Below are positions 1-7,615 of a stretch of DNA of 64,000 nt, piece after piece. Under the pieces are notes generated by a model. The model searched no databases. It saw nothing but the letters and a program-made list of their open reading frames with translations, and had not been told where the DNA came from. Positions within the stretch are counted from its first letter, which is position 1; every line of letters begins with the position of its first letter. Position numbers and translations under genes: made by a program. The DNA comes from Mesorhizobium amorphae CCNWGS0123. GTDB taxonomy: Bacteria; Pseudomonadota; Alphaproteobacteria; Rhizobiales; Rhizobiaceae. Location: the NCBI RefSeq assembly GCF_001686985.1, contig NZ_CP015318.1, positions 3,160,001-3,224,000 of the forward strand. The letters run 5' to 3'.

Positions 1-1
1 G

Positions 2-208
2 TCGGGCCGGGTGACGCTCGCGCTGCGTCGCTTGGTCGAGGCAGCGGTCGCCGACGGCTCGATCCGCGGCGACGTTGACGCCTCCGACGTGCTGCATGCG
101 CTGGGCGGCATCTATTCCGCGCCCGACACCAAGGACTGGCGCGACCGCTCGCGCCGGCTGGTCAAGCTCTTGATGGATGGGTTGCGGTTCGGGGCGAAAG
201 GGAGTTGA
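2..208 (+). CDS. TetR/AcrR-type regulator, C-terminal part (cut by window start)
   Basis: Only the last 68 codons are inside the window; the frame is open from base 2 to the TGA at 206-208. The visible part is helical and contains AVADGSIRGDVDASDVLHAL, the kind of sequence found in the ligand-binding C-terminal domain of TetR regulators, and it closes with RDRSRRLVKLLMDGLRF. The DNA-binding half lies upstream and cannot be seen, so the family call rests on the tail alone. The final 53 bases have a diverged second copy at 4153-4205, described there as a remnant. Confidence 0.7.
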   Translation, partial: SGRVTLALRRLVEAAVADGSIRGDVDASDVLHALGGIYSAPDTKDWRDRSRRLVKLLMDGLRFGAKGS

Positions 209-251
209 GGCGTCGAAGCTGCTTCGACAATCGGGCGTTGAATGCGCTTCG

Positions 252-461
252 CTATCGTCCCAGCGGTTGCCTCGACAGCGAGACAAGTTCCGCCTCGTCG
301 AGGATGCCGGCCATGTAGTTGGCAAGAATGCGCGACGCCAGCCCCTCGAGGCGATCGGGCGAATCGCTTTCAAGTTTCAGTCGTTCGAAGACCCGCGCCA
401 GCAAAGCCAATTCGGACGGATCGAAAATGCCGGCATCCTGAGCTTTTCGGCGGATCGGCAT
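252..461 (-). CDS. small conserved hypothetical protein, paralogue of the 18224-18454 product
   Basis: A 69-residue protein if started at the ATG at 461; the frame stays open to an upstream ATG at 545. I prefer 461 because from there the protein aligns end to end with the product of 18224-18454: both start with a basic RR(K/R) stretch, then a pattern like FDPSELALLARVFERL / LSPHDLAICERVFDQI, and finish with an E-L-x-x-x-x-R helix. No enzyme motif, signal peptide or membrane segment is visible. Function unknown. It is transcribed away from the aldo/keto reductase at 704. Confidence 0.6.
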   Translation of the reverse strand: MPIRRKAQDAGIFDPSELALLARVFERLKLESDSPDRLEGLASRILANYMAGILDEAELVSLSRQPLGR

Positions 462-588
462 GACGCCTCCCAAGCAGACGCTTTCGCAACGATTGCAACG
501 CGCCCCATGAAATTGCGGGTGCGTGGTTAAGAAAACATTAGCCATGCAAAAAGTTCCGCTGCGCTCGAAATCGACTGCGGCGAGGGGA

Positions 589-617
589 GCGGCGGTCTCC
601 TAGCAGACCACCGCCGC
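589..617. repeat. inverted repeat in divergent intergenic region
   Basis: GCGGCGGTCT and AGACCaCCGCCGC face each other across a CCTAGC loop, giving a strong GC-rich stem with one bulge. It lies between two genes that point away from each other, so it is not an obvious terminator for either; an operator or an RNA leader structure is possible. Confidence 0.4.
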
Positions 618-703
618 ACTTTCTGGTGACGGCGACTGGCCCTGGCGGCCGCAGCGCCTAGATAAGGCCTGCGCTGGGCGCAAGATTGCAGAAGGACTAG
701 GAC

Positions 704-1558
704 ATGCCTGAACAGATGACCCTGAATAGACCTGACCTGATTGCGCTGAACGACGGCGCCGCCATTCCCCAGCTTGGCCTTGGCGTGTGGCAGGTCGATC
801 CGGCCATCACCGCTGAGGTGGTGGGCTGGGGGATCGAGGCCGGCTACAGGCTGATTGATACCGCCGAAGGCTACCAGAACGAGGAAGGGGTCGGGCAGGC
901 GATCCGCAAGGCCGGCGTGCCGAGAGGCGAGCTGTTCATAACCTCGAAGCTGCGCAACGGCGCGCATCAGCGCGACGCCGCGTTGCGGGCTTTCGACGAG
1001 ACGATGGAGAAGCTTGGCATCGAGCAGCTCGACCTGTTCCTGATCCACTGGCCCGTGCCCAGCCAGGGCAAATATGTCGAGGCCTGGAAGACGCTGGTCG
1101 AACTCAGGCAGGCCGGCCGGATCAAATCGATCGGCGTTTCGAATTTCAACCAGGACCATCTGGAGCGCATCATCGGCGAGACCGGAGTGACCCCTGTCGT
1201 CAACCAGATCGAACTGCATCCCCGCTTCCAGCAGCGCGCCGCCAGGGACTTTCACGCCAGGCGCAACATCCGCATCGAAAGCTGGAGCCCGCTGGGCAGC
1301 GGCAGGCTGCTGAGCGATCCGACGCTTGCGGGCATTGCCGGCAAGCATGGCAAGTCGGTGGCGCAAATCATCATCCGGTGGCACCTTCAGGAAGGGCTGA
1401 TCGTCATCCCGAAGTCGAACCACCAGGACCGCATCGCCGCCAACTTCGATGTCTTCGATTTCGAGCTGGACGCGAAAGACCTCGAGACGATCGGCGGCAT
1501 GGATGCACCCGACGGCCGCAACGGGGCGAACCCCGCGACGGCCGCGTTTTTGTTCTGA
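704..1558 (+). CDS. aldo/keto reductase (2,5-diketo-D-gluconate reductase-like)
   Basis: A 284-residue NADPH-dependent reductase of carbonyl compounds, the usual length for AKR5-like enzymes. The (alpha/beta)8-barrel tetrad is visible: Asp52 and Tyr57 in YRLIDTAEGY, Lys82 in ITSKL and His115 in LIHWP. The signature GRIKSIGVSNF and the cofactor-binding IPKS motif near the C-terminus are also present. It is cytoplasmic and the substrate cannot be read from the sequence. A stem-loop at 1567-1594 ends the gene, facing the convergent regulator at 1596. No transport or regulator gene is obviously tied to it. Confidence 0.9.
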   Translation: MPEQMTLNRPDLIALNDGAAIPQLGLGVWQVDPAITAEVVGWGIEAGYRLIDTAEGYQNEEGVGQAIRKAGVPRGELFITSKLRNGAHQRDAALRAFDETMEKLGIEQLDLFLIHWPVPSQGKYVEAWKTLVELRQAGRIKSIGVSNFNQDHLERIIGETGVTPVVNQIELHPRFQQRAARDFHARRNIRIESWSPLGSGRLLSDPTLAGIAGKHGKSVAQIIIRWHLQEGLIVIPKSNHQDRIAANFDVFDFELDAKDLETIGGMDAPDGRNGANPATAAFLF

Positions 1559-1566
1559 GCTACGCT

Positions 1567-1594
1567 CTCCCTTCTCCCTTGTGGGAGGAGGGAG
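1567..1594. terminator. bidirectional stem-loop between convergent genes
   Basis: CTCCCTTCTCCC and GGGAGGAGGGAG pair across a TTGT loop (11 of 12 positions). It sits exactly between the stop of the aldo/keto reductase and the stop of the convergent regulator. There is no long T-run. Similar CTCCCC/GGGGAG hairpins occur at 4217, 7919 and 47927. Confidence 0.55.
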
Positions 1595-1595
1595 A

Positions 1596-3695
1596 TCATC
1601 CCCCGTCGACCGTAAAGAACGCAAGCGCGCCGGGCAGCCCGCTTGCTTCCATCTCACCATGCTGCTCGAACGTCAGGCCGGAGCCGACCACGAGATCGCG
1701 CACGGTTCGCGACGCGATGATCTCGCCCCGCCGCGCATGATCGAGCAGCCGCGATGAAAGGTCGATCGCAATGCCGGAAAAATCATCGCTACGCTCCTCG
1801 CATTCGCCAGTGTGGACAGCAGCGCGGACGTCGAGACCGGATTGCCTCAGGCGATGGCGGATCGCGATCGCACACTGGATCGACCGCGTCGGCCGCTGGA
1901 ACACAGCGAGAAATCCGGTTGCCGAGCGCCTGATCTGCCTGCCTTCGGCAACCAGCAGTTCGGCCCGGATATTCTCGGCATGCCGCTCGATCGGATCCGC
2001 GCCGGCATCGGAGCCCTCGATCTCCACGGACAGCACCGACACCAGGACGCGTTCGCCCGGCGCCGCCGGCAAGGCGCCGGTGACGAAAGCCTGGATCTCG
2101 TCGACGAGACGATCGGAATTCTCGCCCCATATCACGTGATCCCGGCCGGCAAGCTCGATGTATCTGGCGCCCTCTATATGCGTCGCCAGGTAGTGTCCTT
2201 CTTCCCGCTTTACCCAGCGGTCGCCGGCCGTCTGCACGATCAGCGTCGGAACATGAATGGCAGGCAGAATATCGCGAACGTCGATTTCGGTCCCCCAACG
2301 CCAGAGCGCGATCGCGTCGGCGGGTGAGGCTGAATTCCTGAGATAGGCGGCGAACCATTCCCGCTCGAACGTGTCGCTCATCAGGCTGGGCGCCGCGTTG
2401 CTCATATCCGCCGCCGCTCCCCACTCCCTCTCGACGACCGCCAGGTCTTCTTCCACCTGCTCGCTTGTCTTCGCCCACCGATAGTCTTTCGACCATCTGC
2501 CGCTGGCATAGGCTCCGTTGAGCACGAGTGCCGCGGTGCGCTCGGGATAGGTCGCCGCAAAAAGCATGCACATCGGGCCGCCCTCGGAACTGCCGAACAG
2601 CACCGTGCGCTTCGAGCCGACCGCATCGAGCACCGCCCGCACGTCTTCCATCCGTTCTTCCAGCGTCGGCAGGCCGACATTGCGGTCGGACAGCCCGGTG
2701 CCGCGCTTGTCCATGCGGATCAGGCGCGAGAAAGCGCCGAGCCGCCGCAGGACATGCGAAAGCCGCGGCGAGGCCCAGGCATGGTCGAGGTTGGAGACCC
2801 ATCCCGGCACATAGATCAGGTCGATCGGTCCGTCGCCGGTCACCTGATAGGCGATGTTGATCCCGGCCGATTTGACATAGTGGGTCGCCGGGCGCATCGG
2901 CTCGCTCTCGAACGCCGGCCGCTCGCCGGTTCGGGCTGGCGACGCCGTGCGGGAGGTGCCTTGCGGCATCATGCGCCGCGTCCGCAGCTCTTCGTGGAGA
3001 TGCCGGGTTTCCGGCTCGGGCTGCAGCTTGAGTTCGCGCTGCAGCGTATCGCGGCAATGCTCAAATTGCCTGAGCGCGAGATTGATCCGGCCCTGCGCCG
3101 CATAGGCTCGCATCAGGACGCGGTGGATATCCTCCCTCAGCGGCTCCATGGTCAGCAGCCGTGTTGCCGCGCGCACGCATGAGGCAGGATCTTTCGTCGC
3201 GGAATAGTGCGCGACGAGTTTGTCCAGCGCCGCGACGGCCATAGCCCGCAGGCGCTCTCGTTCGATCCGCAGCCAGTCCTCGAATGGCTCCGCCTTCAGA
3301 CCGAAGCCGTCGAGCAGGTCGCCGCGATAGACGAGGAGCGCCTGTTCGAGATCCTCAGGCGTCGAACTGGCGGCCAGCGCCTCGAACCGCGCAACGTCGA
3401 AATCAAGGCCATCGAGATGGAGGGCGACGCTGTCACCGTCCGTCATGAAGCGCCCGCCGGACGCGTGCATGGCCTTCCTGACGGAAGACACTGCCTGGCG
3501 AAGGCTCATCCGGGCCTGGGTCTCGCTGTTGACGCCCCAGAGCAGCGTTGCGAGCTTCTCGCGCGACTGCGAATGGCCGGACTGCAGCGCGAGGTAAGCC
3601 ACCATGGCGCGCGCCTTGCGGCTGAAGACCGGGACCGCGGCCCCGACACCGGCAAAGTCGAAACCACCCAGCAGATGAAGGTGAGGCCCCGTCAT
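1596..3695 (-). CDS. BTAD-type regulator fused to alpha/beta hydrolase and degenerate nucleotide cyclase domain
   Basis: About 699 residues from the ATG at 3695 (MTGPHLHLLGGF); an upstream in-frame ATG at 3728 is less likely because the family's winged helix starts near this point. Order seen: OmpR-like winged helix (about 1-95) with KARAMVAYLAL; BTAD helical-repeat domain (about 95-245), as in SARP regulators; alpha/beta hydrolase (about 285-540) with nucleophile elbow GSSEGG (Ser370), TAGDRW for the acid and GRDHV for the histidine; and a class III cyclase-like C-terminus (about 545-699). In that last domain the metal aspartates look replaced (VEIEGS instead of a D-I/V-x-G-S pattern, ATGFLAVF instead of GDGxxxxF), so cyclase activity is doubtful. 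I infer a cytoplasmic regulator whose output or ligand is tied to the hydrolase fold. Confidence 0.8.
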   Translation of the reverse strand: MTGPHLHLLGGFDFAGVGAAVPVFSRKARAMVAYLALQSGHSQSREKLATLLWGVNSETQARMSLRQAVSSVRKAMHASGGRFMTDGDSVALHLDGLDFDVARFEALAASSTPEDLEQALLVYRGDLLDGFGLKAEPFEDWLRIERERLRAMAVAALDKLVAHYSATKDPASCVRAATRLLTMEPLREDIHRVLMRAYAAQGRINLALRQFEHCRDTLQRELKLQPEPETRHLHEELRTRRMMPQGTSRTASPARTGERPAFESEPMRPATHYVKSAGINIAYQVTGDGPIDLIYVPGWVSNLDHAWASPRLSHVLRRLGAFSRLIRMDKRGTGLSDRNVGLPTLEERMEDVRAVLDAVGSKRTVLFGSSEGGPMCMLFAATYPERTAALVLNGAYASGRWSKDYRWAKTSEQVEEDLAVVEREWGAAADMSNAAPSLMSDTFEREWFAAYLRNSASPADAIALWRWGTEIDVRDILPAIHVPTLIVQTAGDRWVKREEGHYLATHIEGARYIELAGRDHVIWGENSDRLVDEIQAFVTGALPAAPGERVLVSVLSVEIEGSDAGADPIERHAENIRAELLVAEGRQIRRSATGFLAVFQRPTRSIQCAIAIRHRLRQSGLDVRAAVHTGECEERSDDFSGIAIDLSSRLLDHARRGEIIASRTVRDLVVGSGLTFEQHGEMEASGLPGALAFFTVDGG

Positions 3696-3836
3696 TGGAT
3701 TCCGCCCCCAGCCATTGCTTGGCGGCAATTCTTTCGTGTAGCTGCCTCTAATTCAACCGCGATCTACCCTGAGCGCTGTTTTTCACGATTCCATCACGCT
3801 GGCTTCACCGCGTTCGTCACGGCTGCGAACGACAGT

Positions 3837-3851
3837 TGATCGATACGATCA
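3837..3851. promoter_or_regulatory. dyad TGATCG-ATA-CGATCA before a small gene
   Basis: A perfect 6-bp inverted repeat with a 3-base spacer lies immediately upstream of the AAGGAG ribosome binding site of the gene at 3868, in the region between it and the divergent regulator at 1596-3695. Its placement suits an operator for either gene; this is inference. Confidence 0.35.
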
Positions 3852-3867
3852 GTCAAGGAGCGATGCC

Positions 3868-4176
3868 ATGCTGCCCCCGAACACAGTCGAATGGCCCATC
3901 TGGCATGACGACCCCCGGCGGAACTGGCATGGGCGTGACGAGCCCATGCCGCAGCGCCATGACATCGAACTTGCGCGCTATGTTGAAAGACAACGGGCCT
4001 GCCGGGAGCCCGCCGGGATCGATCTCACAGAAACGGCAAGCCGCCTGCGGGCGCTTGCAGCGCGGATCGGAAGCGTCCTTTTCCCGCGCCGCGAACGCAG
4101 CGCTTCGTCGGCTGCATCGCCACCAGGCGCGAGCATGGATCCAGACAGGACCGGCGCGACTGCTCGCTCAGGCTGA
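3868..4176 (+). CDS. small hypothetical protein with a probably replaced C-terminus
   Basis: 102 residues with a good AAGGAG site 7 bases before the ATG. The N-terminal 70 residues look like a real protein: Trp/His-rich EWPIWHDDPRRNWHGRDEP, then a helix DIELARYVERQRACREP and an Arg-rich amphipathic stretch. No known domain is recognised. The last 25 codons or so run out of frame through DNA that, in another frame, is a remnant of a TetR 3' end (4149-4229). The present C-terminus may therefore be an artefact of a rearrangement. Divergent from the BTAD-hydrolase regulator. Confidence 0.5.
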   Translation: MLPPNTVEWPIWHDDPRRNWHGRDEPMPQRHDIELARYVERQRACREPAGIDLTETASRLRALAARIGSVLFPRRERSASSAASPPGASMDPDRTGATARSG

Positions 4177-4229
4177 TCAAGCTGCTGATGGACCGGCTGA
4201 GGTTCAGCGAGCCCCACCTTCCCCCATAA
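4149..4229 (+). pseudogene. remnant of a TetR-family gene 3' end
   Basis: In this frame the DNA reads DRRDCSLRLIKLLMDRLRF, closely matching DWRDRSRRLVKLLMDGLRF at the end of the TetR gene at the window start. Bases 4153-4205 and 138-190 agree at 43 of 53 positions by eye. No start or DNA-binding domain is present, so this is a fragment, and it overlaps the 3' end of the small gene at 3868 in a different frame. The stop TAA at 4227-4229 lies inside a following hairpin. Confidence 0.6.
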
Positions 4230-4236
4230 GGGAGAA
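4217..4236. terminator. CCTTCCC/GGGAGAAGG stem-loop
   Basis: A short hairpin with an ATAA loop follows the small gene at 3868 and the TetR remnant and faces the convergent gene at 4285. It belongs to the same hairpin type as those at 1567, 7919 and 47927. Confidence 0.4.
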
Positions 4237-4284
4237 GGCGACGCCTCAGTAGTTTGGGCCATCAAATGAAATGGCCAGTACCTG

Positions 4285-4620
4285 CTAGTTGGGATCGCCG
4301 GACCTCGAGCCCCCGTGCGACCCGCCGCCGGAGTTGTCGGAGCGACCATGATCGGCCTTCCGGGCTTGAGCAGAACCGGCCTTGCGGACCTGACCGGGAG
4401 GGCCGCTATGGATGTGGTTCTTGTCCCCCCAGCCATTGCCGGGACGTGATCCACCCGATTTGGCGATCGCCGCGGAGCTCAGGCTTGTGCCGAGCAGAAG
4501 CGTTACGGACGGCGGTGTCACTGCCGCGAAGCGCCCGGCCTTCTTGAGAAAATCGCGCCGCGCCTGAGCTTCTGAAACCAGACTCTCGGGCTCCGAACGT
4601 TTTGGGCTTTCCGTTGCCAT
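4285..4620 (-). CDS. small Tat-signal protein with Gly/Ser/His-rich tail
   Basis: 111 residues, start ATG at 4620 preceded by GTGAGGG. Residues 20-55 hold a twin-arginine type leader: ARRDFLKKAG followed by a hydrophobic run and an AIAKSGG junction. The mature part is only about 55 residues and is low-complexity (PGNGWGDKNHIHSGPPGQ, then SDNSGGGSHGGSRSGD). The leader predicts export of a folded protein or of one assembled with a partner; no cofactor motif other than scattered His is visible. It is a standalone gene, and the function is unknown. Confidence 0.7.
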   Translation of the reverse strand: MATESPKRSEPESLVSEAQARRDFLKKAGRFAAVTPPSVTLLLGTSLSSAAIAKSGGSRPGNGWGDKNHIHSGPPGQVRKAGSAQARKADHGRSDNSGGGSHGGSRSGDPN

Positions 4621-4887
4621 GTTAAAACCCTCACTTTCAAGACATTTACTTTAGTGTTTCTGTCTAAGGGCACCAGTTCTCCAAAAGGCTTAGATTTCGC
4701 GACAATTAAAGGGGATGCAGGCGCTGAGGCCGGGTGCCGAAGCGTTGCCCATCCTGCCCCTCACAAGCAGGGCGCGTTCATGGCGCAATGGCCGATGTTT
4801 GCTTGGCGGCATGGGCCTTGGGCGGGAACGGATTTCTAAGTCTTTGATGCTATTCACGCCCCGGTCCATCCAGGGGCTCAAAACACA

Positions 4888-5262
4888 GTGACCCAGCGAA
4901 CATTCATCATCTCGCTCATCCTGCTGGCCGCGGCTGTCGCTCTGTCGGCGACAGCGTTTCCAGGAGGAATGCTCGGTTTCCTGTTCGCAATCGGTGCTAC
5001 CTTCTTTGTGGCAATACCAGGAGCTGCTATCGGTGACGCGCTCAAACAGGCCGGCGTCCCGGTAACGGGCATGCAGCTCATTTGGGCTCTGGCCGGCCTC
5101 TACGCACTGTTCGCCCTTGTTGCAGCCATGCAGGCTTGGCGACGGCTCCGGCGTGGCGAAATGAACGAGGCACGAACGGCGGGCCTGCGGCTGACGCTCC
5201 TGCTGGCGCTGCCATTGATGGCCTGGCTTTCGACAAATGCAATGGTGCGCGCCTGGCCATGA
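4888..5262 (+). CDS. small integral membrane protein, unknown function
   Basis: 124 residues starting at GTG 4888 (AGGGG lies about 12 bases upstream). There are about four hydrophobic segments: near 6-26, 28-52, 62-82 and 98-118, with a short basic loop RRLRRGEMNEARTAG between the last two. No conserved catalytic motif is recognised. It ends 8 bases before the stop of the convergent LysR gene. Role unknown. Confidence 0.65.
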   Translation: MTQRTFIISLILLAAAVALSATAFPGGMLGFLFAIGATFFVAIPGAAIGDALKQAGVPVTGMQLIWALAGLYALFALVAAMQAWRRLRRGEMNEARTAGLRLTLLLALPLMAWLSTNAMVRAWP

Positions 5263-5270
5263 GGGCTTGC

Positions 5271-6158
5271 TCAGGCTTCCGCCGTTTGCCAGTCGTGCTC
5301 GGTCACTGCCTTGGCGAAGGCCGAGATGGCGGGTGAGGGCGCCCGGTCGGCCACCGAAACCAGCGAAACTTCGCGGATAATCTCGGGGTCGACGACGGGC
5401 CGGTGGCAGACGCCGGGATGATTGGCCGAGTACTCGGCGATGAAGCAGACACCCATGCCGGCGGCGATCATTGCCAGGATCCAGTCCTCGCGCTCCGAGC
5501 GGAAGGCGCTGCGGATGTCGAAGCCGATGTTGCGGCAGAGCTCGTCTATGTGATTGCCGTATTCGCAGTTGATGCGCTCGAGATAGGCCTCGCCTTGGAC
5601 GTCGGTCAGATGGAGCGTGTTGCGCGTCTCAAAGGGATGGCCGGTCGAGAAGGCGAGGCCGAAGCGCTCGCGATAGACAGGCTCGGCCCTCAGCCGGTGG
5701 TCGAAAGGTTCGGGCCTGGCCAGCAGCGCCATGTCGAGCGTGCCCTCGGTCAACAGGTCGGTGAGGTGGTTGGCCGCGCCCTCGATCACCGTCACCTCGA
5801 CGCCTGGATAGCGCTCGCGAAAGGCATTGAGGAAACTGATGAAACGCAACGGGCCGATGGTGCACATGACGCCCAGCGTCAACGAGGCGCTTTCAAGCGA
5901 GAGGAAGCTTCTGGCTGTCTTTTTCGCCGTCTCCGAGCGTTGCAATATCTCATCCAGATGGGTCCGCATCAGCAGGCCGAAATCGGTGAGCCGGACGCGG
6001 GTCTTCTCCCGATGGAAAAGATAGCCGCCGAGTTCGGCTTCGAGCTTCTGGATCGCTCGCGTCAGAGCCGGCTGGCCAACATGGACGAGTTCGGCCGCGC
6101 GATGAAAGTTAAGCGTCTGGCAGGCAGCCAGGAAATAGCGGATTTCGTGCATCTCCAT
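5271..6158 (-). CDS. LysR-family transcriptional regulator
   Basis: About 295 residues from the ATG at 6158, which has GGAG 8 bases upstream; the longer frame to 6296 is rejected because the LysR winged helix starts at HEIRYFLAACQTLNFHRAAE. The HTH (about 1-60) continues GQPALTRAIQKLEAELGGYLF and is followed by the LysR substrate-binding domain (about 90-290), including an LGVMCTIGPLRF strand. It is divergent from the methyltransferase at 6340 across a 181-base gap that holds a GATAAT/ATTATC dyad. The usual reading is autoregulation and control of that divergent gene in response to a small ligand. Confidence 0.9.
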   Translation of the reverse strand: MEMHEIRYFLAACQTLNFHRAAELVHVGQPALTRAIQKLEAELGGYLFHREKTRVRLTDFGLLMRTHLDEILQRSETAKKTARSFLSLESASLTLGVMCTIGPLRFISFLNAFRERYPGVEVTVIEGAANHLTDLLTEGTLDMALLARPEPFDHRLRAEPVYRERFGLAFSTGHPFETRNTLHLTDVQGEAYLERINCEYGNHIDELCRNIGFDIRSAFRSEREDWILAMIAAGMGVCFIAEYSANHPGVCHRPVVDPEIIREVSLVSVADRAPSPAISAFAKAVTEHDWQTAEA

Positions 6159-6196
6159 GATGGGCTCCGCCGATGTCCCGTCTGCATCATCCCGAT

Positions 6197-6213
6197 GATA
6201 ATTCGGCATTATC
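6197..6213. promoter_or_regulatory. LysR-type dyad GATAAT-TCGGC-ATTATC
   Basis: A perfect 6-bp inverted repeat with a 5-base spacer lies between the divergent LysR gene and the methyltransferase. Position and architecture suit a LysR recognition site, but this is inferred from the sequence only. Confidence 0.45.
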
Positions 6214-6339
6214 GGCCGCCCTTGCGCACAAGTAAACTTCACCTTCCGGCCATGGCGGCATGGCCGCCGGCGGGGTCGATCCGCGGGGATCGGCATGACC
6301 GCAAATGATCGAAGAGATCGAACGCAACGGGAGATTCCG

Positions 6340-7398
6340 ATGTCGGACGCTGATCAGGACAGACTCAACGCATTTCTTGGCAAGATGGTCGGCGATCTCG
6401 GTGCTATCGCAACCGGCGCGGGCGTGCTCCTGGGCGACAGGCTCGGCCTGTTCAAGGCCTTGCGCGAAGGCGGCAAGATGACGGCGGCCGAGCTTGCCAA
6501 GGCCACCGGCACCCAGGAACGCCTTGTCCGGGAATGGCTGTCCGGCCAGGCGGCGGCGGGCTATGTCGACTACGACGAGGCCACCGACCGTTTCCATCTC
6601 AATGCCGAGCAGGAGTTGGTCTTCGCCGACGAGGACAGCCCGGCCTTCATGGCCGGCGCATTCGAGGTTCTGTCGACGCTGTGGCTCGACGAGGAGAAGG
6701 TCAGGAAGGCGTTCCAGACCGGCAAGGGCGTCGCCTGGCATGAGCACAGCGCGTGCCTGTTTCGCGGCACCGAGCGCTTCTTCCGCCCTGGCTACAACGC
6801 CAATCTGATCGATGCCTGGCTGCCGGCCCTCGACGGCGTCGTCGAGAAGCTCGAACACGGCGCCGAAGTCGCGGATGTCGGCTGCGGCCATGGCGCGTCG
6901 ACCGTGCTGATGGCGCGCGCCTTCCCGAAGTCGCGCTTCGTCGGCTTCGACTATCACGCGCCTTCGATCGAACGCGCCCGCAAGGCCGCCGAGGAAGCCG
7001 GGGTCAGCGCCAACACACGCTTCGAGGTCGCAGCCGCCAAGACCTATCCGGGCACCTACGATCTCGTCGCCTTCTTCGACTGCCTGCACGACATGGGCGA
7101 TCCGGCGGGCGCGGCCACCCATGTCCACGGTTCGCTCAAGCCGGACGGTACCTGGATGATCGTCGAGCCTTTCGCGCATGATCATTTGGCCGCCAACCTC
7201 AATCCCGTCGGGCGCGTCTACTATGCCGCTTCCACCTTCGTGTGCACGCCGGCCTCGCAGTCGCAGGAGGTCGGGCTCGGGCTCGGCGCCCAGGCCGGCG
7301 AGGCGCGATTGCGCAAGGTCGTGACCGGCGGTGGATTCAAGCGCTTCCGCCGCGCCGCCGAGACGCCGTTCAACATGGTTCTGGAGGCACGTCCATAG
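6340..7398 (+). CDS. class I SAM-dependent methyltransferase with N-terminal winged helix
   Basis: 352 residues from the ATG at 6340, which has GGGAGA 6 bases upstream; an in-frame ATG at 6295 lacks that. The N-terminal part (about 10-100) looks like the dimerisation/winged-helix domain of O-methyltransferase-like proteins (MTAAELAKATGTQERLVREW). The Rossmann domain carries VADVGCGHGAS (Asp179 start of motif I), an acidic position in FVGFDYHAPS and DLVAFFDCLHDMGDP. The closest family I can name is the Rv2258c-like methyltransferase group; the acceptor is unknown. It is followed by repeat elements and then an ABM-type protein. Confidence 0.85.
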   Translation: MSDADQDRLNAFLGKMVGDLGAIATGAGVLLGDRLGLFKALREGGKMTAAELAKATGTQERLVREWLSGQAAAGYVDYDEATDRFHLNAEQELVFADEDSPAFMAGAFEVLSTLWLDEEKVRKAFQTGKGVAWHEHSACLFRGTERFFRPGYNANLIDAWLPALDGVVEKLEHGAEVADVGCGHGASTVLMARAFPKSRFVGFDYHAPSIERARKAAEEAGVSANTRFEVAAAKTYPGTYDLVAFFDCLHDMGDPAGAATHVHGSLKPDGTWMIVEPFAHDHLAANLNPVGRVYYAASTFVCTPASQSQEVGLGLGAQAGEARLRKVVTGGGFKRFRRAAETPFNMVLEARP

Positions 7399-7400
7399 AT

Positions 7401-7460
7401 TGCTGGAAAAGTGCGTAGCGTTTTCCGTCCGGAACTGCGTAAAAACAAATATTTAGAGCG
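7401..7460 (+). repeat. rhizobial-type mosaic palindromic repeat, copy 1
   Basis: Contains the blocks GAAAAGTGCGTAGCG, TTTTCCGTCCGGAA and TGCGTAAAAACAAATATTTA followed by GAGCG. The same order of blocks occurs on the other strand at 15879-15983, and a related one at 11974-12025. It lies just after the methyltransferase stop codon. Confidence 0.6.
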
Positions 7461-7507
7461 AGTCAGCCACCCTACCAGAAGCAGAACCGCTATAGAGTAT
7501 TCTGCTG

Positions 7508-7565
7508 CCGAATGCTATTTTATGGTGTCCGCATAAATGCGGAAAAACAGATGGTTAGAGCAGCG
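7508..7565 (+). repeat. partial mosaic repeat, copy 2
   Basis: Carries the dyad CCGCAT-AA-ATGCGG followed by AAAAACAGATGGTTAGAGC, matching the right-hand block of the repeat at 7401. The left-hand block is not clear, so it appears to be a partial or diverged copy. Confidence 0.45.
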
Positions 7566-7615
7566 TTCGGTTCCATGGGACCGGAGCGCATGACTTGAGC
7601 CGATGGGAGGAAATT

